IMG/VR virus record: IMGVR_UViG_3300030328_002748
Location: 1-64,000 of that record
Source of the DNA: a virus
DNA length: 64,000 bases
Direction: 5' to 3' (one strand)
Shown: positions 44,480 through 52,758 of the stretch, in pieces
Layout: each line of letters opens with the position of its first letter
Position numbering within the stretch: position 1 is the stretch's first letter
Notes under the pieces: generated by a model
Databases searched by the model: none
What the model saw: the letters and a program-made list of their open reading frames with translations, nothing else
What the model was told of the DNA's origin: nothing
Program-made: the position numbers and the translations under genes

Positions 44480-45169
44480 TTGGACAATTTTATTCGTGAA
44501 TACTTCATCAGGGATCCTGAGATCTGTGATGGAGTAATTGATGCACTTGAAAAGTTGAAGGCAGCTGGTCATGGTAGGCCTGGCGTGTCTTATATGCCTG
44601 ATGCTCCAGATGATTTTGATTTCAAGTCAGTTAAAGATAGTTGGGATCTAGTACCTCCTGATTTTGCTAGGATGTATCCTAATGGCCCTAAGGAATTAAG
44701 ACTTGATGAGATTGCAGATGAGATGAATAATGAGTTATTTCCAAGATATTATAAGGAGATAGAGTTACATTTTAGAGGAGAATTATTCTCTATAAGACCA
44801 CCTCAGTTTCAGATGTATGAACCTGGCGGTGGTTATAAAGTATGGCATTGTGATGCCCAAGGTGTTATGATACATAGAATGTTTGTTTATATTCTATATC
44901 TTAATGATGTACCTGATGGAGGTACAGAATTCAAACATCAAAATGTAAGAGTTACAGCTGAGAAAGGGAAGGTACTCATGTTCCCTGCTAACTTTTGTTA
45001 TATTCATAGGAGTGAAGTATCCCATACCAGTAAGAAGTATATTATGACTGGATGGATGGATACAGATCTTGTTGAGATGTTGACAGAAGAAAGTAGAAAA
45101 AAACCCGAAGATAAGTATGATGCTTACACACAACTAGCAAAACAACAATATAATGAGAATAAAAAATGA
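44480..45169 (+). CDS. 2OG-Fe(II) oxygenase (prolyl hydroxylase-like)
   Basis: 229 aa with a TTG start (MDNFIREYFIRDPEICDGVI), since no ATG occurs in frame until residue 39, inside the conserved region. QMYEPGGGYKVWHCDAQG gives HxD, FVYILYLNDVPDGGTEF the sheet strand, MFPANFCYIHRSEV the distal His and KKYIMTGW the basic 2OG contact. It sits right behind the collagen-like fibre operon. ATGA overlap with the cytidylyltransferase-cupin gene. Confidence 0.83.
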   Translation: MDNFIREYFIRDPEICDGVIDALEKLKAAGHGRPGVSYMPDAPDDFDFKSVKDSWDLVPPDFARMYPNGPKELRLDEIADEMNNELFPRYYKEIELHFRGELFSIRPPQFQMYEPGGGYKVWHCDAQGVMIHRMFVYILYLNDVPDGGTEFKHQNVRVTAEKGKVLMFPANFCYIHRSEVSHTSKKYIMTGWMDTDLVEMLTEESRKKPEDKYDAYTQLAKQQYNENKK

Positions 45170-45897
45170 TTTCATTGGTAACTGGTGGGTTTGATCCCGT
45201 ACATTCTGGACATATAGCTCTCTTTAAAGGTGCTAGGTCTGTATCTGATAGATTAATAGTTGGTGTTAATTCTGATCAATGGCTTATTAGAAAGAAAGGT
45301 AAATATTTTATGCCTATTGAGGAGAGAATCAATATCCTCAAAAATCTTTCAATGGTAGATGAAGTAATAACATTTAATGATGAAGATGATACAGCATGTG
45401 ATGCAATAGAAAGATTGTTACCTAGTAATGATGATATTGTATTCTGTAATGGTGGTGATAGAGGTAATAATAATACTCCTGAATTATTCAAGTATGTGGA
45501 TAAGGTTACTTTTGCATGGGGTGTTGGTGGTGTTGATAAAAAGAATAGTAGTAGTTGGTTATTAGCCGATTGGAGTGCTCCTAAGACAAAAAGAGCTTGG
45601 GGTCATTATAAGGTATTGTATGAAGGAAAAGGATTTAAAGTCAAAGAATTAGTAATTAATCCTAAGAGTTCATTGTCAATGCAAAGACATAAGAATCGTA
45701 GTGAAACATGGAATATTGTTACTGGTAATGCACATGTTATAGTAGGTGATGATATGTATAAATTATCTACTGAGAAGGGTGTTTATATACCACCTAACAC
45801 ATGGCATAAAGGTATTAATGAATCAGATGAAGAGGCACATATAATAGAAGTATGGAGAGGAGATATTTTAACTGAGGAGGATATTGAAAGACAATGA
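45166..45897 (+). CDS. Cytidylyltransferase-like / cupin fusion protein
   Basis: 243 aa. Residues 1-130 are a nucleotidyltransferase with the GGFDPVHSGH motif (His13, His16) like TagD/HldE-type sugar- or glycerol-phosphate cytidylyltransferases. Residues 135-240 are a ManC/mannose-6-phosphate isomerase type II cupin: WGHYKVLYEGKGFKVKELVI, LSMQRHKNRSETWNIVTG, YIPPNTWHKGI and HIIEVWRGDILTEEDI. It probably makes an activated sugar or alditol for the neighbouring glycosyltransferases. The substrate is not readable from sequence. Confidence 0.85.
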   Translation: MISLVTGGFDPVHSGHIALFKGARSVSDRLIVGVNSDQWLIRKKGKYFMPIEERINILKNLSMVDEVITFNDEDDTACDAIERLLPSNDDIVFCNGGDRGNNNTPELFKYVDKVTFAWGVGGVDKKNSSSWLLADWSAPKTKRAWGHYKVLYEGKGFKVKELVINPKSSLSMQRHKNRSETWNIVTGNAHVIVGDDMYKLSTEKGVYIPPNTWHKGINESDEEAHIIEVWRGDILTEEDIERQ

Positions 45898-46445
45898 ATG
45901 GTGAATGGGCTATATGGAAAAGGGCATTTACAAAAGAGGAATGTCATGATATAATAGAACGAGGCCAAAAACTTGAAGTTGAAGAGGCCGATTTGGGAGC
46001 TCATGGTGATAATAAGAATAAAGAATATCGTAGGAGTGAAGTCAGATGGATGAATGAGGATCTATTTGAGGATATTTTTGATAAGATGTGGAAAATGACT
46101 ATTAAGGCTAATACCCAATGGTTTGGTTTTCATATTGATGAATTAAGATATATGCAATTCACTGAGTACCATGAAAGTTATAAGGGAGAATATAAGAAAC
46201 ACCATGATGTTTTTTGGACTGAACCAAAACATAGAAAGTTATCTGTGGTATTACAACTAACTGACCCAGATACATATGAAGGGGGAGATCTCCATCTTAC
46301 AGTTCAAGGAGAAAGACCGGCCTTTTATAAAGATCAAGGAACTGTGATCTGGTTTCCATCATGGACTCCACACTGGGTAACTCCAGTTACAAAAGGTATT
46401 CGTAATAGTGTTGTTTGTTGGTTTGAGGGGCCACATTGGAAATGA
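45894..46445 (+). CDS. 2OG-Fe(II) oxygenase, PKHD-hydroxylase type
   Basis: 183 aa, ATGA overlaps on both sides. MQFTEYHESYKGEYKKHHDV (HHD iron site), LSVVLQLTDPDTYEGGDLHL, VIWFPSWTPHWVTPV (distal His) and GIRNSVVCWFEGP (Arg for 2OG): a complete prolyl-4-hydroxylase-family core. Being coupled to the GT25-PLOD gene and near the collagen fibre, prolyl or lysyl hydroxylation of the fibre is a reasonable guess. Confidence 0.88.
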   Translation: MNGEWAIWKRAFTKEECHDIIERGQKLEVEEADLGAHGDNKNKEYRRSEVRWMNEDLFEDIFDKMWKMTIKANTQWFGFHIDELRYMQFTEYHESYKGEYKKHHDVFWTEPKHRKLSVVLQLTDPDTYEGGDLHLTVQGERPAFYKDQGTVIWFPSWTPHWVTPVTKGIRNSVVCWFEGPHWK

Positions 46446-48322
46446 AAAAATTCTGTATTTCACTACCAGAAAGAGAAGATCGTAAGAGATGGTTCTATGA
46501 CCAGAACTCTGATAAGATAGACTATGAAATATTTAAGGCCATTGATGGTCGTAAGTTTGATTATAGTTTTCTATATGCTTCGGGTTTTGATACCTATAAA
46601 AATTGGCGTGACCCAATTAATCATACACATATCACAGGTGGAGAGATAGGATGTTTTCTTTCTCACTATTCTTTATGGATGAAATGTGTTGAACTCGATG
46701 AACCCATAATGATATTTGAGGATGATGCTAATATTACAGATGAATGGGATGAATCAGAAATTAATAAACTCATAGAAGAATATAATTTTATCTATCTTGG
46801 TTGGCTTGAGATGGGTAAATCTAAATCAGTCAAAAAGAAAAAGAAATTAGTTGTTCCTGAATATCCATACTGGACACTTTCATACGTTATAACTCCTGAA
46901 GCTGCAAAAATTTTAACTGAAGGCAATCCACAGAAAGAAATTATACCTGTAGATGAATATCTACCTGCACAATTACATAGACTCAATGTAGTTGGATATA
47001 AAGAGAATGTTGTTATCCCTGCTGGTAGAGAGATATTTGGTACAGATGTAGATCCTCATAATAGATATGATTATTTCCTAGACTTTAGAACACATGCTGT
47101 AACTATTGGTGATGATGATTCAAAATGTTGGAGGTTACATGAATCTGCACATGGTAAGAACTTTAGAGTAAAGAATCTATGTATTGGTCAAGATATTAAA
47201 TGGACAGGATCAGATATGAGTGGGCCTGGAGGAGGTCAAAAGGTTAATATTTTACGGGACTACATTTATTGTCTACCAGACCATGATGTAGTATTATTTG
47301 CTGATGGATTTGATACGTTTGCAATATCAGATTTAGAAGAGATAACACGTAGATTTCTTGAGTTTAAATGTAAGGTATTATTTGCAGCTGAAGAACATCT
47401 ATGGCCCGATAAAGACTTAGAGTTTCCTGAATGTGAAACTAAGTATAGGTATTTGAATAGTGGATTGTTTATTGGTAGAGTTGATGAACTCAAAAGAATA
47501 ATGAATGCTGGGATAAAGAATGAGGAAGACGATCAACTTTATTATCAGAAGGCATATTTGAATGGTGATTCAACTGCTCCTGAGTCTGAAAGATTAGATA
47601 TAAAATTGGATCATGAATGTTATGTCTTTCAGTGTCATGAAGAGAATTTAAAGATAGAAAGAGGAACATTATTTAATAATGAGACTAGATGTTATCCTTG
47701 TTTCTATCATGGTAATGGGGATGGGTCTGCAAAGAAACATTTCCAGAGTGTATTTGATAGATTCTTTGGTGGTGGAATAGTATATACCCAAACAGACCAA
47801 TATGAATTACTTGGGCCTGACATGATTCTTGTTGATTATATGTCACCAAATATGTGTCATGAAATGATTCGTAGAGCTGATGAATATGGTCAATGGGGTA
47901 GTCTTTCATATGATAAATTCCCTGCTCAAGAGATTAGATTAAAAAAAATAAGTCTATGGGAAGAGATGGCAGAACATTGGCAAGATATATTAAATCCAAT
48001 CATTGAACGATTCTGGCATCCTATGGAGATGTATGGTATGAGAGATGCTTTTGTTATGAGATATGCTATGAATACACAAACAAATTTGGCCTTACATAAT
48101 GATGCCTCTTTGGTGACTGGATCTGTTAAACTAAATGATAACTATCAAGGTGCAGATCTAGAGTTCCCTAGACAGAAATTCAGTAATAAGGATATACCTG
48201 TTGGTAAGTGTATATTATTTCCAGGCCAAGTTTCACATGGACATACTTGCACCGAGTTAAAATCAGGTGTTAAATATAGCTTAACCATGTGGTCTAAACG
48301 ATTCCATAAAGATGAGGTGTAA
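46442..48322 (+). CDS. GT25 / PLOD-glucosyltransferase / lysyl hydroxylase-like fusion
   Basis: 626 aa, three enzymes in one chain. Residues 1-205: GT25 family (FCISLPEREDRKRW; GCFLSHYSLWMKC; IMIFEDD 89-95), the family of collagen galactosyltransferase COLGALT. Residues 218-440: PLOD-like glucosyltransferase, with VVLFADGFD (DxxD 288-291), AEEHLWP, YRYLNSGLFIG and NEEDDQLYYQKAYL, closely tracking human LH3. Residues 455-620: 2OG-Fe(II) domain with His552-x-Asp554 (LHND) and His599 (FPGQVSHGHT); Lys611 stands where lysyl hydroxylases have the 2OG-binding Arg. Predicted to hydroxylate Lys and attach Gal-Glc, on the collagen fibre nearby. ATG 46442 (ATGA overlap) chosen over TTG 46436. Confidence 0.9.
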   Translation: MKKFCISLPEREDRKRWFYDQNSDKIDYEIFKAIDGRKFDYSFLYASGFDTYKNWRDPINHTHITGGEIGCFLSHYSLWMKCVELDEPIMIFEDDANITDEWDESEINKLIEEYNFIYLGWLEMGKSKSVKKKKKLVVPEYPYWTLSYVITPEAAKILTEGNPQKEIIPVDEYLPAQLHRLNVVGYKENVVIPAGREIFGTDVDPHNRYDYFLDFRTHAVTIGDDDSKCWRLHESAHGKNFRVKNLCIGQDIKWTGSDMSGPGGGQKVNILRDYIYCLPDHDVVLFADGFDTFAISDLEEITRRFLEFKCKVLFAAEEHLWPDKDLEFPECETKYRYLNSGLFIGRVDELKRIMNAGIKNEEDDQLYYQKAYLNGDSTAPESERLDIKLDHECYVFQCHEENLKIERGTLFNNETRCYPCFYHGNGDGSAKKHFQSVFDRFFGGGIVYTQTDQYELLGPDMILVDYMSPNMCHEMIRRADEYGQWGSLSYDKFPAQEIRLKKISLWEEMAEHWQDILNPIIERFWHPMEMYGMRDAFVMRYAMNTQTNLALHNDASLVTGSVKLNDNYQGADLEFPRQKFSNKDIPVGKCILFPGQVSHGHTCTELKSGVKYSLTMWSKRFHKDEV

Positions 48323-48324
48323 TC

Positions 48325-48525
48325 ATGAACGGTAAACTACAGACACTAAAGGCATACTTATTGGATAGATATGAAACAGATGATATGATTTCGATTAATG
48401 AATTAGTTGGAGCAATTGATGATTTAGATTATGACCATGACGATTTAAACGAGGAAATCTCTAATGTTTTTATGAATTTAGTGACCGAACACATTGCTGA
48501 GAAGGGGCTTGACAAGGAAAAGTAA
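48325..48525 (+). CDS. Hypothetical protein, 66 aa
   Basis: Acidic, helical (MNGKLQTLKAYLLDRYETDD...; NEEISNVFMNLVTEHIAEKG). Two bases after the fusion gene stop. A promoter overlaps its end. Function unknown. Confidence 0.7.
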   Translation: MNGKLQTLKAYLLDRYETDDMISINELVGAIDDLDYDHDDLNEEISNVFMNLVTEHIAEKGLDKEK

Positions 48526-48537
48526 TATACATATACT
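48509..48537 (+). promoter_or_regulatory. Sigma70-type promoter
   Basis: TTGACA (48509-48514), 17-bp spacer, TATACT (48532-48537), ahead of the gene at 48563. Confidence 0.7.
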
Positions 48538-48562
48538 AGGCTAGTACTCAATCCTCAGGCCG

Positions 48563-48763
48563 ATGACTTATCTCGCCATGCAGAAACGTCGTTACCGTAT
48601 TGTCTTAGATTTAGAATTAATGGATGATGGTAGTCATCCTGACAATTTTGAATGGAATAAGATGTTTGAGATTGGGGATGGAGAGGATGTAGAAATCATC
48701 AGTGTTGCTGAAGAGGAATATGATGATGGAATCCCAGAGAGTTACTGGTGGGAAGCACAATAG
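48563..48763 (+). CDS. Hypothetical protein, 66 aa
   Basis: Acidic protein; MTYLAMQKRRYRIVLDLELM... with a beta strand and an EEEYDDGIPESYWWEAQ end. The true start may be the second Met at 48578. Preceded by a consensus-like promoter. No family recognised. Confidence 0.65.
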   Translation: MTYLAMQKRRYRIVLDLELMDDGSHPDNFEWNKMFEIGDGEDVEIISVAEEEYDDGIPESYWWEAQ

Positions 48764-48771
48764 GTTTCCTA

Positions 48772-48779
48772 TATAAATA
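48772..48779 (+). promoter_or_regulatory. Late promoter (TATAAATA)
   Basis: An exact T4 late box, 29 bases before the ATG at 48809. Confidence 0.75.
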
Positions 48780-48808
48780 TATTAGGTCAACATTTATATT
48801 GGTAAAAA

Positions 48809-49147
48809 ATGAGTACCGTCAGAGCTGACAATTATCGCCAGGCCAATGGTCAGAATACCAGTGCGGCCCAGTTATCACGTTATGATACTAACTTCCGTGT
48901 AAGTTATGGAACCAATAACGGAGATAGTAGTAATGTTAACCCTCCTAGTGGATATAACATTGGTAACTTGAGAGGATTCATTCCAAGTAGGAGACAAGGT
49001 TTCTTTTCTGGTGGTGTGGATGGAAACGATAACCTGTATTGCCGTTACAACGTACAGAATGGTAACAACAGGGTAAACGTATTCTGCCGTCTCCAAGAAC
49101 AGAGACAAACACCCAGTAACAACTGGATCGCAATCTGGAGGAAGTAA
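48809..49147 (+). CDS. Putative virion protein, 112 aa
   Basis: Asn/Gly/Arg-rich, beta-type: NNGDSSNVNPPSGYNIGNLR, NDNLYCRYNVQNGNNRVNVF. The composition and the exact late promoter suggest a virion component, perhaps a fibre tip or adhesin. No homologue recognised. Two bases before the chaperone-like gene. Confidence 0.65.
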   Translation: MSTVRADNYRQANGQNTSAAQLSRYDTNFRVSYGTNNGDSSNVNPPSGYNIGNLRGFIPSRRQGFFSGGVDGNDNLYCRYNVQNGNNRVNVFCRLQEQRQTPSNNWIAIWRK

Positions 49148-49149
49148 TC

Positions 49150-49614
49150 ATGCCAACTTATGACGCCGACGGTTTTGAAGTAGAAGAGTTTTGGATATTA
49201 ACTAAACTTGATACAGGTCTAGTTTTTAGCCAAATGAGTTATGAACCTGATTTAACAGGTGATCCTGATGCTGCTACCTATGGTAAGTATCAGATTAGTC
49301 AAGCAGATTTTGAGAATCTTCAGCAAGATTGGTTATATAAATGGGATGATAGTGCAAAAGCTGTAAGGGTAAAGAATGATTCTGAATTAACAGAACAGAA
49401 GAAAGAAGCATTTAAGGCAAAGAGAAATAATTATCTTGCTCAGTCAGATTTTTATCTTCTTGATGATGCACCTGTTACAGCTGCAAAGAAAGCAGAATGG
49501 CAAACATATCGTGCAGCACTGAGAGATTTACCAGCTAATACTACAGATGCTCAGATTTTAGCAGATACTATTAACTGGCCTACACTGCCTGGATCAATTA
49601 ATGCTGCAACTTAA
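49150..49614 (+). CDS. Tail fibre assembly chaperone-like protein
   Basis: 154 aa. The C-terminal block KAKRNNYLAQSDFYLLDDAP, then WQTYRAALRDLPANTTDA, is the R-x3-L-x2-SD...YR-x-ALRDLP signature of phage tail-fibre assembly/chaperone proteins. Probably co-expressed with the 112-aa virion protein and helps fold it or another fibre. A strong terminator follows. Confidence 0.82.
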   Translation: MPTYDADGFEVEEFWILTKLDTGLVFSQMSYEPDLTGDPDAATYGKYQISQADFENLQQDWLYKWDDSAKAVRVKNDSELTEQKKEAFKAKRNNYLAQSDFYLLDDAPVTAAKKAEWQTYRAALRDLPANTTDAQILADTINWPTLPGSINAAT

Positions 49615-49632
49615 CAGCATATCTACTGTGTA

Positions 49633-49658
49633 CGCAGTATTTTTACTGCGATTTTTTT
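49633..49658 (+). terminator. Rho-independent terminator
   Basis: CGCAGTA - TTTT - TACTGCG, then A and a T7 run. A partial TTTACTGCGA repeat follows at about 49661. Confidence 0.9.
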
Positions 49659-49678
49659 AATTTACTGCGAATTTAATC

Positions 49679-50389
49679 ATGGAAATACCAGCAAAGTTTT
49701 TAGGTGGAATTAGTGGAGAACTCTCTGCGGAAGAAGTAGAACCATATATTAATAACCTCTTAGGTAGTAATGGGGAAGAAGTACATTTAGATCATGAGGA
49801 AGATTGGGTAGTAGATAGACTACTACACCATAGTATTACTGATGTATGGCAGAAGAAAATTAATAAGGTTGTTAGGGATAACAATCTGAAAGATGTGGCT
49901 GGAGATACATCTTGCCGAGGAAATATTAAACAATTTTGCTTATATGAAAATAAAGAACATCAACCAAATGTTAGCGAAACTCTGAAGCTTTTGGATGATG
50001 ATATTATTAATTTCGTAAAATTACAGATAAAAGATATAACAATTAAGAACAAAATCATAGACTATGACTATGATTTAGAGATGACATATGCTTGGACTTG
50101 TATAGGTCAGAAGGGAAGCTTTCATGTTCCTCATACACATTCAAGAGATTATCCTACGGATGTTTTAAGCACAACGATATATTTACAGACCAAGCCATTA
50201 CCTAAAGATAAGATAGATTCTGGCCTATTTTATTATATTTGGCGAGATGATCGTAGTAAGATTGAATATATTGAACCTGAAGATGGCATGATGTTGCTGT
50301 TTCCAAATTGGTTAGCTCATGGTACAATACCACAACATACTGGTAAACGTCAGACGTTTAATTTATCATTCAAGGTAGTTAAAAAATGA
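49679..50389 (+). CDS. 2OG-Fe(II) oxygenase-like protein
   Basis: 236 aa. YAWTCIGQKGSFHVPHTHSR (candidate HxH iron site), VLSTTIYLQTKPLPKDKIDS, MMLLFPNWLAHGTIPQHTG (distal His) and RQTFNLSFKVV (2OG-binding Arg). Same class as the proteins at 4228 and 58117. The N-terminal ~110 residues are specific. Substrate unknown. Confidence 0.78.
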   Translation: MEIPAKFLGGISGELSAEEVEPYINNLLGSNGEEVHLDHEEDWVVDRLLHHSITDVWQKKINKVVRDNNLKDVAGDTSCRGNIKQFCLYENKEHQPNVSETLKLLDDDIINFVKLQIKDITIKNKIIDYDYDLEMTYAWTCIGQKGSFHVPHTHSRDYPTDVLSTTIYLQTKPLPKDKIDSGLFYYIWRDDRSKIEYIEPEDGMMLLFPNWLAHGTIPQHTGKRQTFNLSFKVVKK

Positions 50390-50463
50390 ATATGTGGTAT
50401 ATTATAGTCTGGACTGCAATTACTATGTTTGTATTAGTTCAAATTGGAGTTCTTAAAAAATGA
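50386..50463 (+). CDS. 25-aa membrane peptide
   Basis: MNMWYIIVWTAITMFVLVQI then GVLKK: one transmembrane helix with a basic end. ATGA overlaps with both neighbours make translation likely despite the size. Confidence 0.6.
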   Translation: MNMWYIIVWTAITMFVLVQIGVLKK

Positions 50464-50648
50464 AATTAGGTAAAAAGGTATTAGAGACAATATTCAATGA
50501 TGAATTAACGATAGATGAGATAGATGCTATAATTACAGCATTACATTTACTATCTCAGGAAGATCAAATTAGACAAGAAGCCTTTTATAGTGTTAGTTAC
50601 AAAGAAGTATTAGGTAAACTAAATGACTATAGGAAGAGGATTGACTGA
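50460..50648 (+). CDS. Hypothetical protein, 62 aa
   Basis: Helical, charged (MKLGKKVLETIFNDELTIDE...). ATGA overlap upstream. A GATAAATA late-type box (50647-50654) follows at its stop. Function unknown. Confidence 0.65.
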   Translation: MKLGKKVLETIFNDELTIDEIDAIITALHLLSQEDQIRQEAFYSVSYKEVLGKLNDYRKRID

Positions 50649-50676
50649 TAAATATCCATACTTACCTTAGAGGATT

Positions 50677-51138
50677 ATGGGAGCAATGGTTCCACCTAGC
50701 AGAAAGAGCTGCTACAACTTTCGAGTAACGGAGATTAATCGTGTTCTTGACGGCGATACTATTGATGTCACCATTGATCTTGGGTTTGACTTATTCAAGA
50801 AAGAAAGAGTTAGAATTGCTGGAGTTGATACGCCAGAAAAAAGAACAAGAAATTTAGAGGAAAAGGCTCTTGGTATTGATGCAACGAACTGGCTTAAAGA
50901 AAAACTGGAAGGTGCTATTAGTGGTGATGATGATCTTGTTATCCGTACTGAGCTCGAGGGCGGAGTCGGGAAATATGGGCGTCTTCTTGGCTGGTGTTAT
51001 ATTGGGGATGCTACTACCAGTCTCAATGAACAAATGATTACTGAAGGATATGCTCATGCTTATGATGGCGGAACTAAAGATATGAACCTTGAAAAGCTAC
51101 GTGAAATTCGTAGATCATTTGGCACATTAGTGGAGTAA
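50677..51138 (+). CDS. SNase-like thermonuclease
   Basis: 153 aa staphylococcal-nuclease fold: VTEINRVLDGDTIDVTIDLG, KKERVRIAGVDTPEKRTRNL (catalytic Arg and calcium Asp), ELEGGVGKYGRLLGWCYI (second catalytic Arg) and NEQMITEGYAHAY. Probably degrades host or stray DNA/RNA. Start could be 50677 or 50686 (MVPPSRKS). A GATAAATA late-type box lies 22 bases upstream. Confidence 0.92.
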   Translation: MGAMVPPSRKSCYNFRVTEINRVLDGDTIDVTIDLGFDLFKKERVRIAGVDTPEKRTRNLEEKALGIDATNWLKEKLEGAISGDDDLVIRTELEGGVGKYGRLLGWCYIGDATTSLNEQMITEGYAHAYDGGTKDMNLEKLREIRRSFGTLVE

Positions 51139-51142
51139 AACT

Positions 51143-51313
51143 ATGAAAACTTGGATTGATAAGGCTAAAGAACTGGATGGATTTGACGTAATTGTTTTAC
51201 CTTTAGTCTTCTTTGAGGCTTTAGTAGTAAATTTTCTGATGAACGCAGGTCTTAAAGTCCCAGATCGTGTGTCACTCAACAAACTGGCACAAGCTAACGA
51301 GACAAACGGTTGA
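51143..51313 (+). CDS. Hypothetical protein, 56 aa
   Basis: MKTWIDKAKELDGFDVIVLP, then a hydrophobic stretch (residues 15-35) and a polar tail. May associate with membrane. Four bases after the nuclease. Unknown function. Confidence 0.55.
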   Translation: MKTWIDKAKELDGFDVIVLPLVFFEALVVNFLMNAGLKVPDRVSLNKLAQANETNG

Positions 51314-51444
51314 AATAGACTATTATAGCCATGGGGAAACAAACCTACCAACATAAGACTTTCAAGGTTGCGTTCAATCGCATTTAAGTCGAACTTAAGC
51401 AGTTGGTTATGTTTTGTTTCCTCTCGTCCTATTTCTATTATTAA

Positions 51445-52686
51445 ATGAGGCCAAGACCCTATCAACAGTTGGTAATTGATTCAATGCTGTCTAGGGACAA
51501 AGGCCAATTAATAGTACCTACTGGAGGCGGTAAGACTTTTTGCATGATTCAAGATGCAAAGAGACTTATTGAAAATTCTAGTGAAGCTACTATTATTATT
51601 GTTGCTCCTCGTATCCTATTAGCACAACAATTATCAGCAGAATTCCTTGAACATTTGGGTGAAAAACATATTCATCCTCAATTAAATGTTCTTCATGTTC
51701 ATAGTGGAGATACATGCCACTATAGTACAACTAAGACGGATGAGATTAAAGAATGGATCAATAAAACACCAAGTAATAAGTTAATCTTTACCACATATCA
51801 TTCTTTACATAGAGTATCCGATTCTGATATTGAAGTTGATACAATATATTTTGATGAAGCCCATAATAGTGTTCAGAAGAATTTTATAGAGTCAGTCGAT
51901 TATTTTTCATTAGTAGCTAGACGTTCTTACTTCTTTACTGCTACACCTAAACATAGTTTAACACCTATGAAGGCAGGGATGAATGATCCTGATATATTTG
52001 GTGAGGTTCTAGTTTCAGTTAAGGCTAGAGATCTCATTGATTATGGTGCTATTTGTTCTCCTAAAGTAACAGCCCATGAGTTACAAGTCTGTGGAGTTAC
52101 TAACATACATGAAAGGGATTGTAAGTATCTCTTGAATGTTTTGGATAAACAAGCTCACATGGAGAGAGTGTTAGTCACTGCTAAGAGAACTAAGGATATT
52201 AACAATTTAATGAAACATTCTTCATTCTTTGTTAAGGCCATGAAACGTGACTATGCTGTAATGCACATTACTTCTAAGTATGGTGCATACATTAACAATA
52301 AAAAAGTAGATCGTCAAACATTCTTTGAAACTCTTAGAGAATGGGGATCTGATGTAAACAAGAAATTCATTTGTTTCCATCATTCTATTCTATCTGAGGG
52401 CATTAATGTCAATGGATTAACTTCTTGTATCCTGATGAGAAATATGGATTATATTTCTATGGCTCAGACAATAGGTAGAGTCATTAGGATTGACCCTCGT
52501 GACCGAGCCAGAATGTCCTCAGGCGAGTTAAAAGCGGGTGACATACCTTCTTATACTAAAGGCGTGGGATTACTCTGTGTTCCTATTCTAGGTAAGGTTG
52601 GCATTTCTACTCATCGTAGGCTACAGACTGTAGTAGATACTATCTTTGAGAAGGGAGAACCAGCAATTTCAGTGGTCAGCCGATAA
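51445..52686 (+). CDS. SF2 DEAH helicase (UvsW-like)
   Basis: 413 aa. Motif Q-like RPRPYQQLVID, Walker A PTGGGKT, motif II YFDEAH, motif III FTATP, and the C-terminal SILSEGINV and MAQTIGRVIRID (motif VI), the domain order of UvsW and type III restriction helicases. In T4 UvsW unwinds R-loops and remodels recombination forks. Shorter than T4 UvsW (~500 aa), so the exact role is uncertain. A terminator overlaps its last codons. Confidence 0.9.
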   Translation: MRPRPYQQLVIDSMLSRDKGQLIVPTGGGKTFCMIQDAKRLIENSSEATIIIVAPRILLAQQLSAEFLEHLGEKHIHPQLNVLHVHSGDTCHYSTTKTDEIKEWINKTPSNKLIFTTYHSLHRVSDSDIEVDTIYFDEAHNSVQKNFIESVDYFSLVARRSYFFTATPKHSLTPMKAGMNDPDIFGEVLVSVKARDLIDYGAICSPKVTAHELQVCGVTNIHERDCKYLLNVLDKQAHMERVLVTAKRTKDINNLMKHSSFFVKAMKRDYAVMHITSKYGAYINNKKVDRQTFFETLREWGSDVNKKFICFHHSILSEGINVNGLTSCILMRNMDYISMAQTIGRVIRIDPRDRARMSSGELKAGDIPSYTKGVGLLCVPILGKVGISTHRRLQTVVDTIFEKGEPAISVVSR

Positions 52687-52699
52687 ACTGGCCACTTTT
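52671..52699 (+). terminator. Terminator overlapping the helicase stop
   Basis: AGTGGTCAG (52671-52679) pairs with CTGGCCACT (52688-52696), followed by TTTTC. It lies in the last codons of the helicase gene and before a promoter. Confidence 0.7.
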
Positions 52700-52701
52700 C
52701 A

Positions 52702-52729
52702 TTGAAATCCACTTCTGTGGTACTATAAT
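52702..52729 (+). promoter_or_regulatory. Promoter with TATAATGGCCATGTAAC extension
   Basis: TTGAAA (52702-52707), 16-bp spacer, TATAAT (52724-52729), followed by GGCCATGTAACC. The downstream sequence is shared with promoters at 55804 and 56040. Confidence 0.75.
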
Positions 52730-52758
52730 GGCCATGTAACCAAAAGGAAACACCCCTT

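Noticed and set aside
51331-51387. 18-aa ORF (MGKQTYQHKTFKVAFNRI) before the helicase gene
   Set aside because: Too short, no clear ribosome site and no overlap with neighbours; left unannotated.
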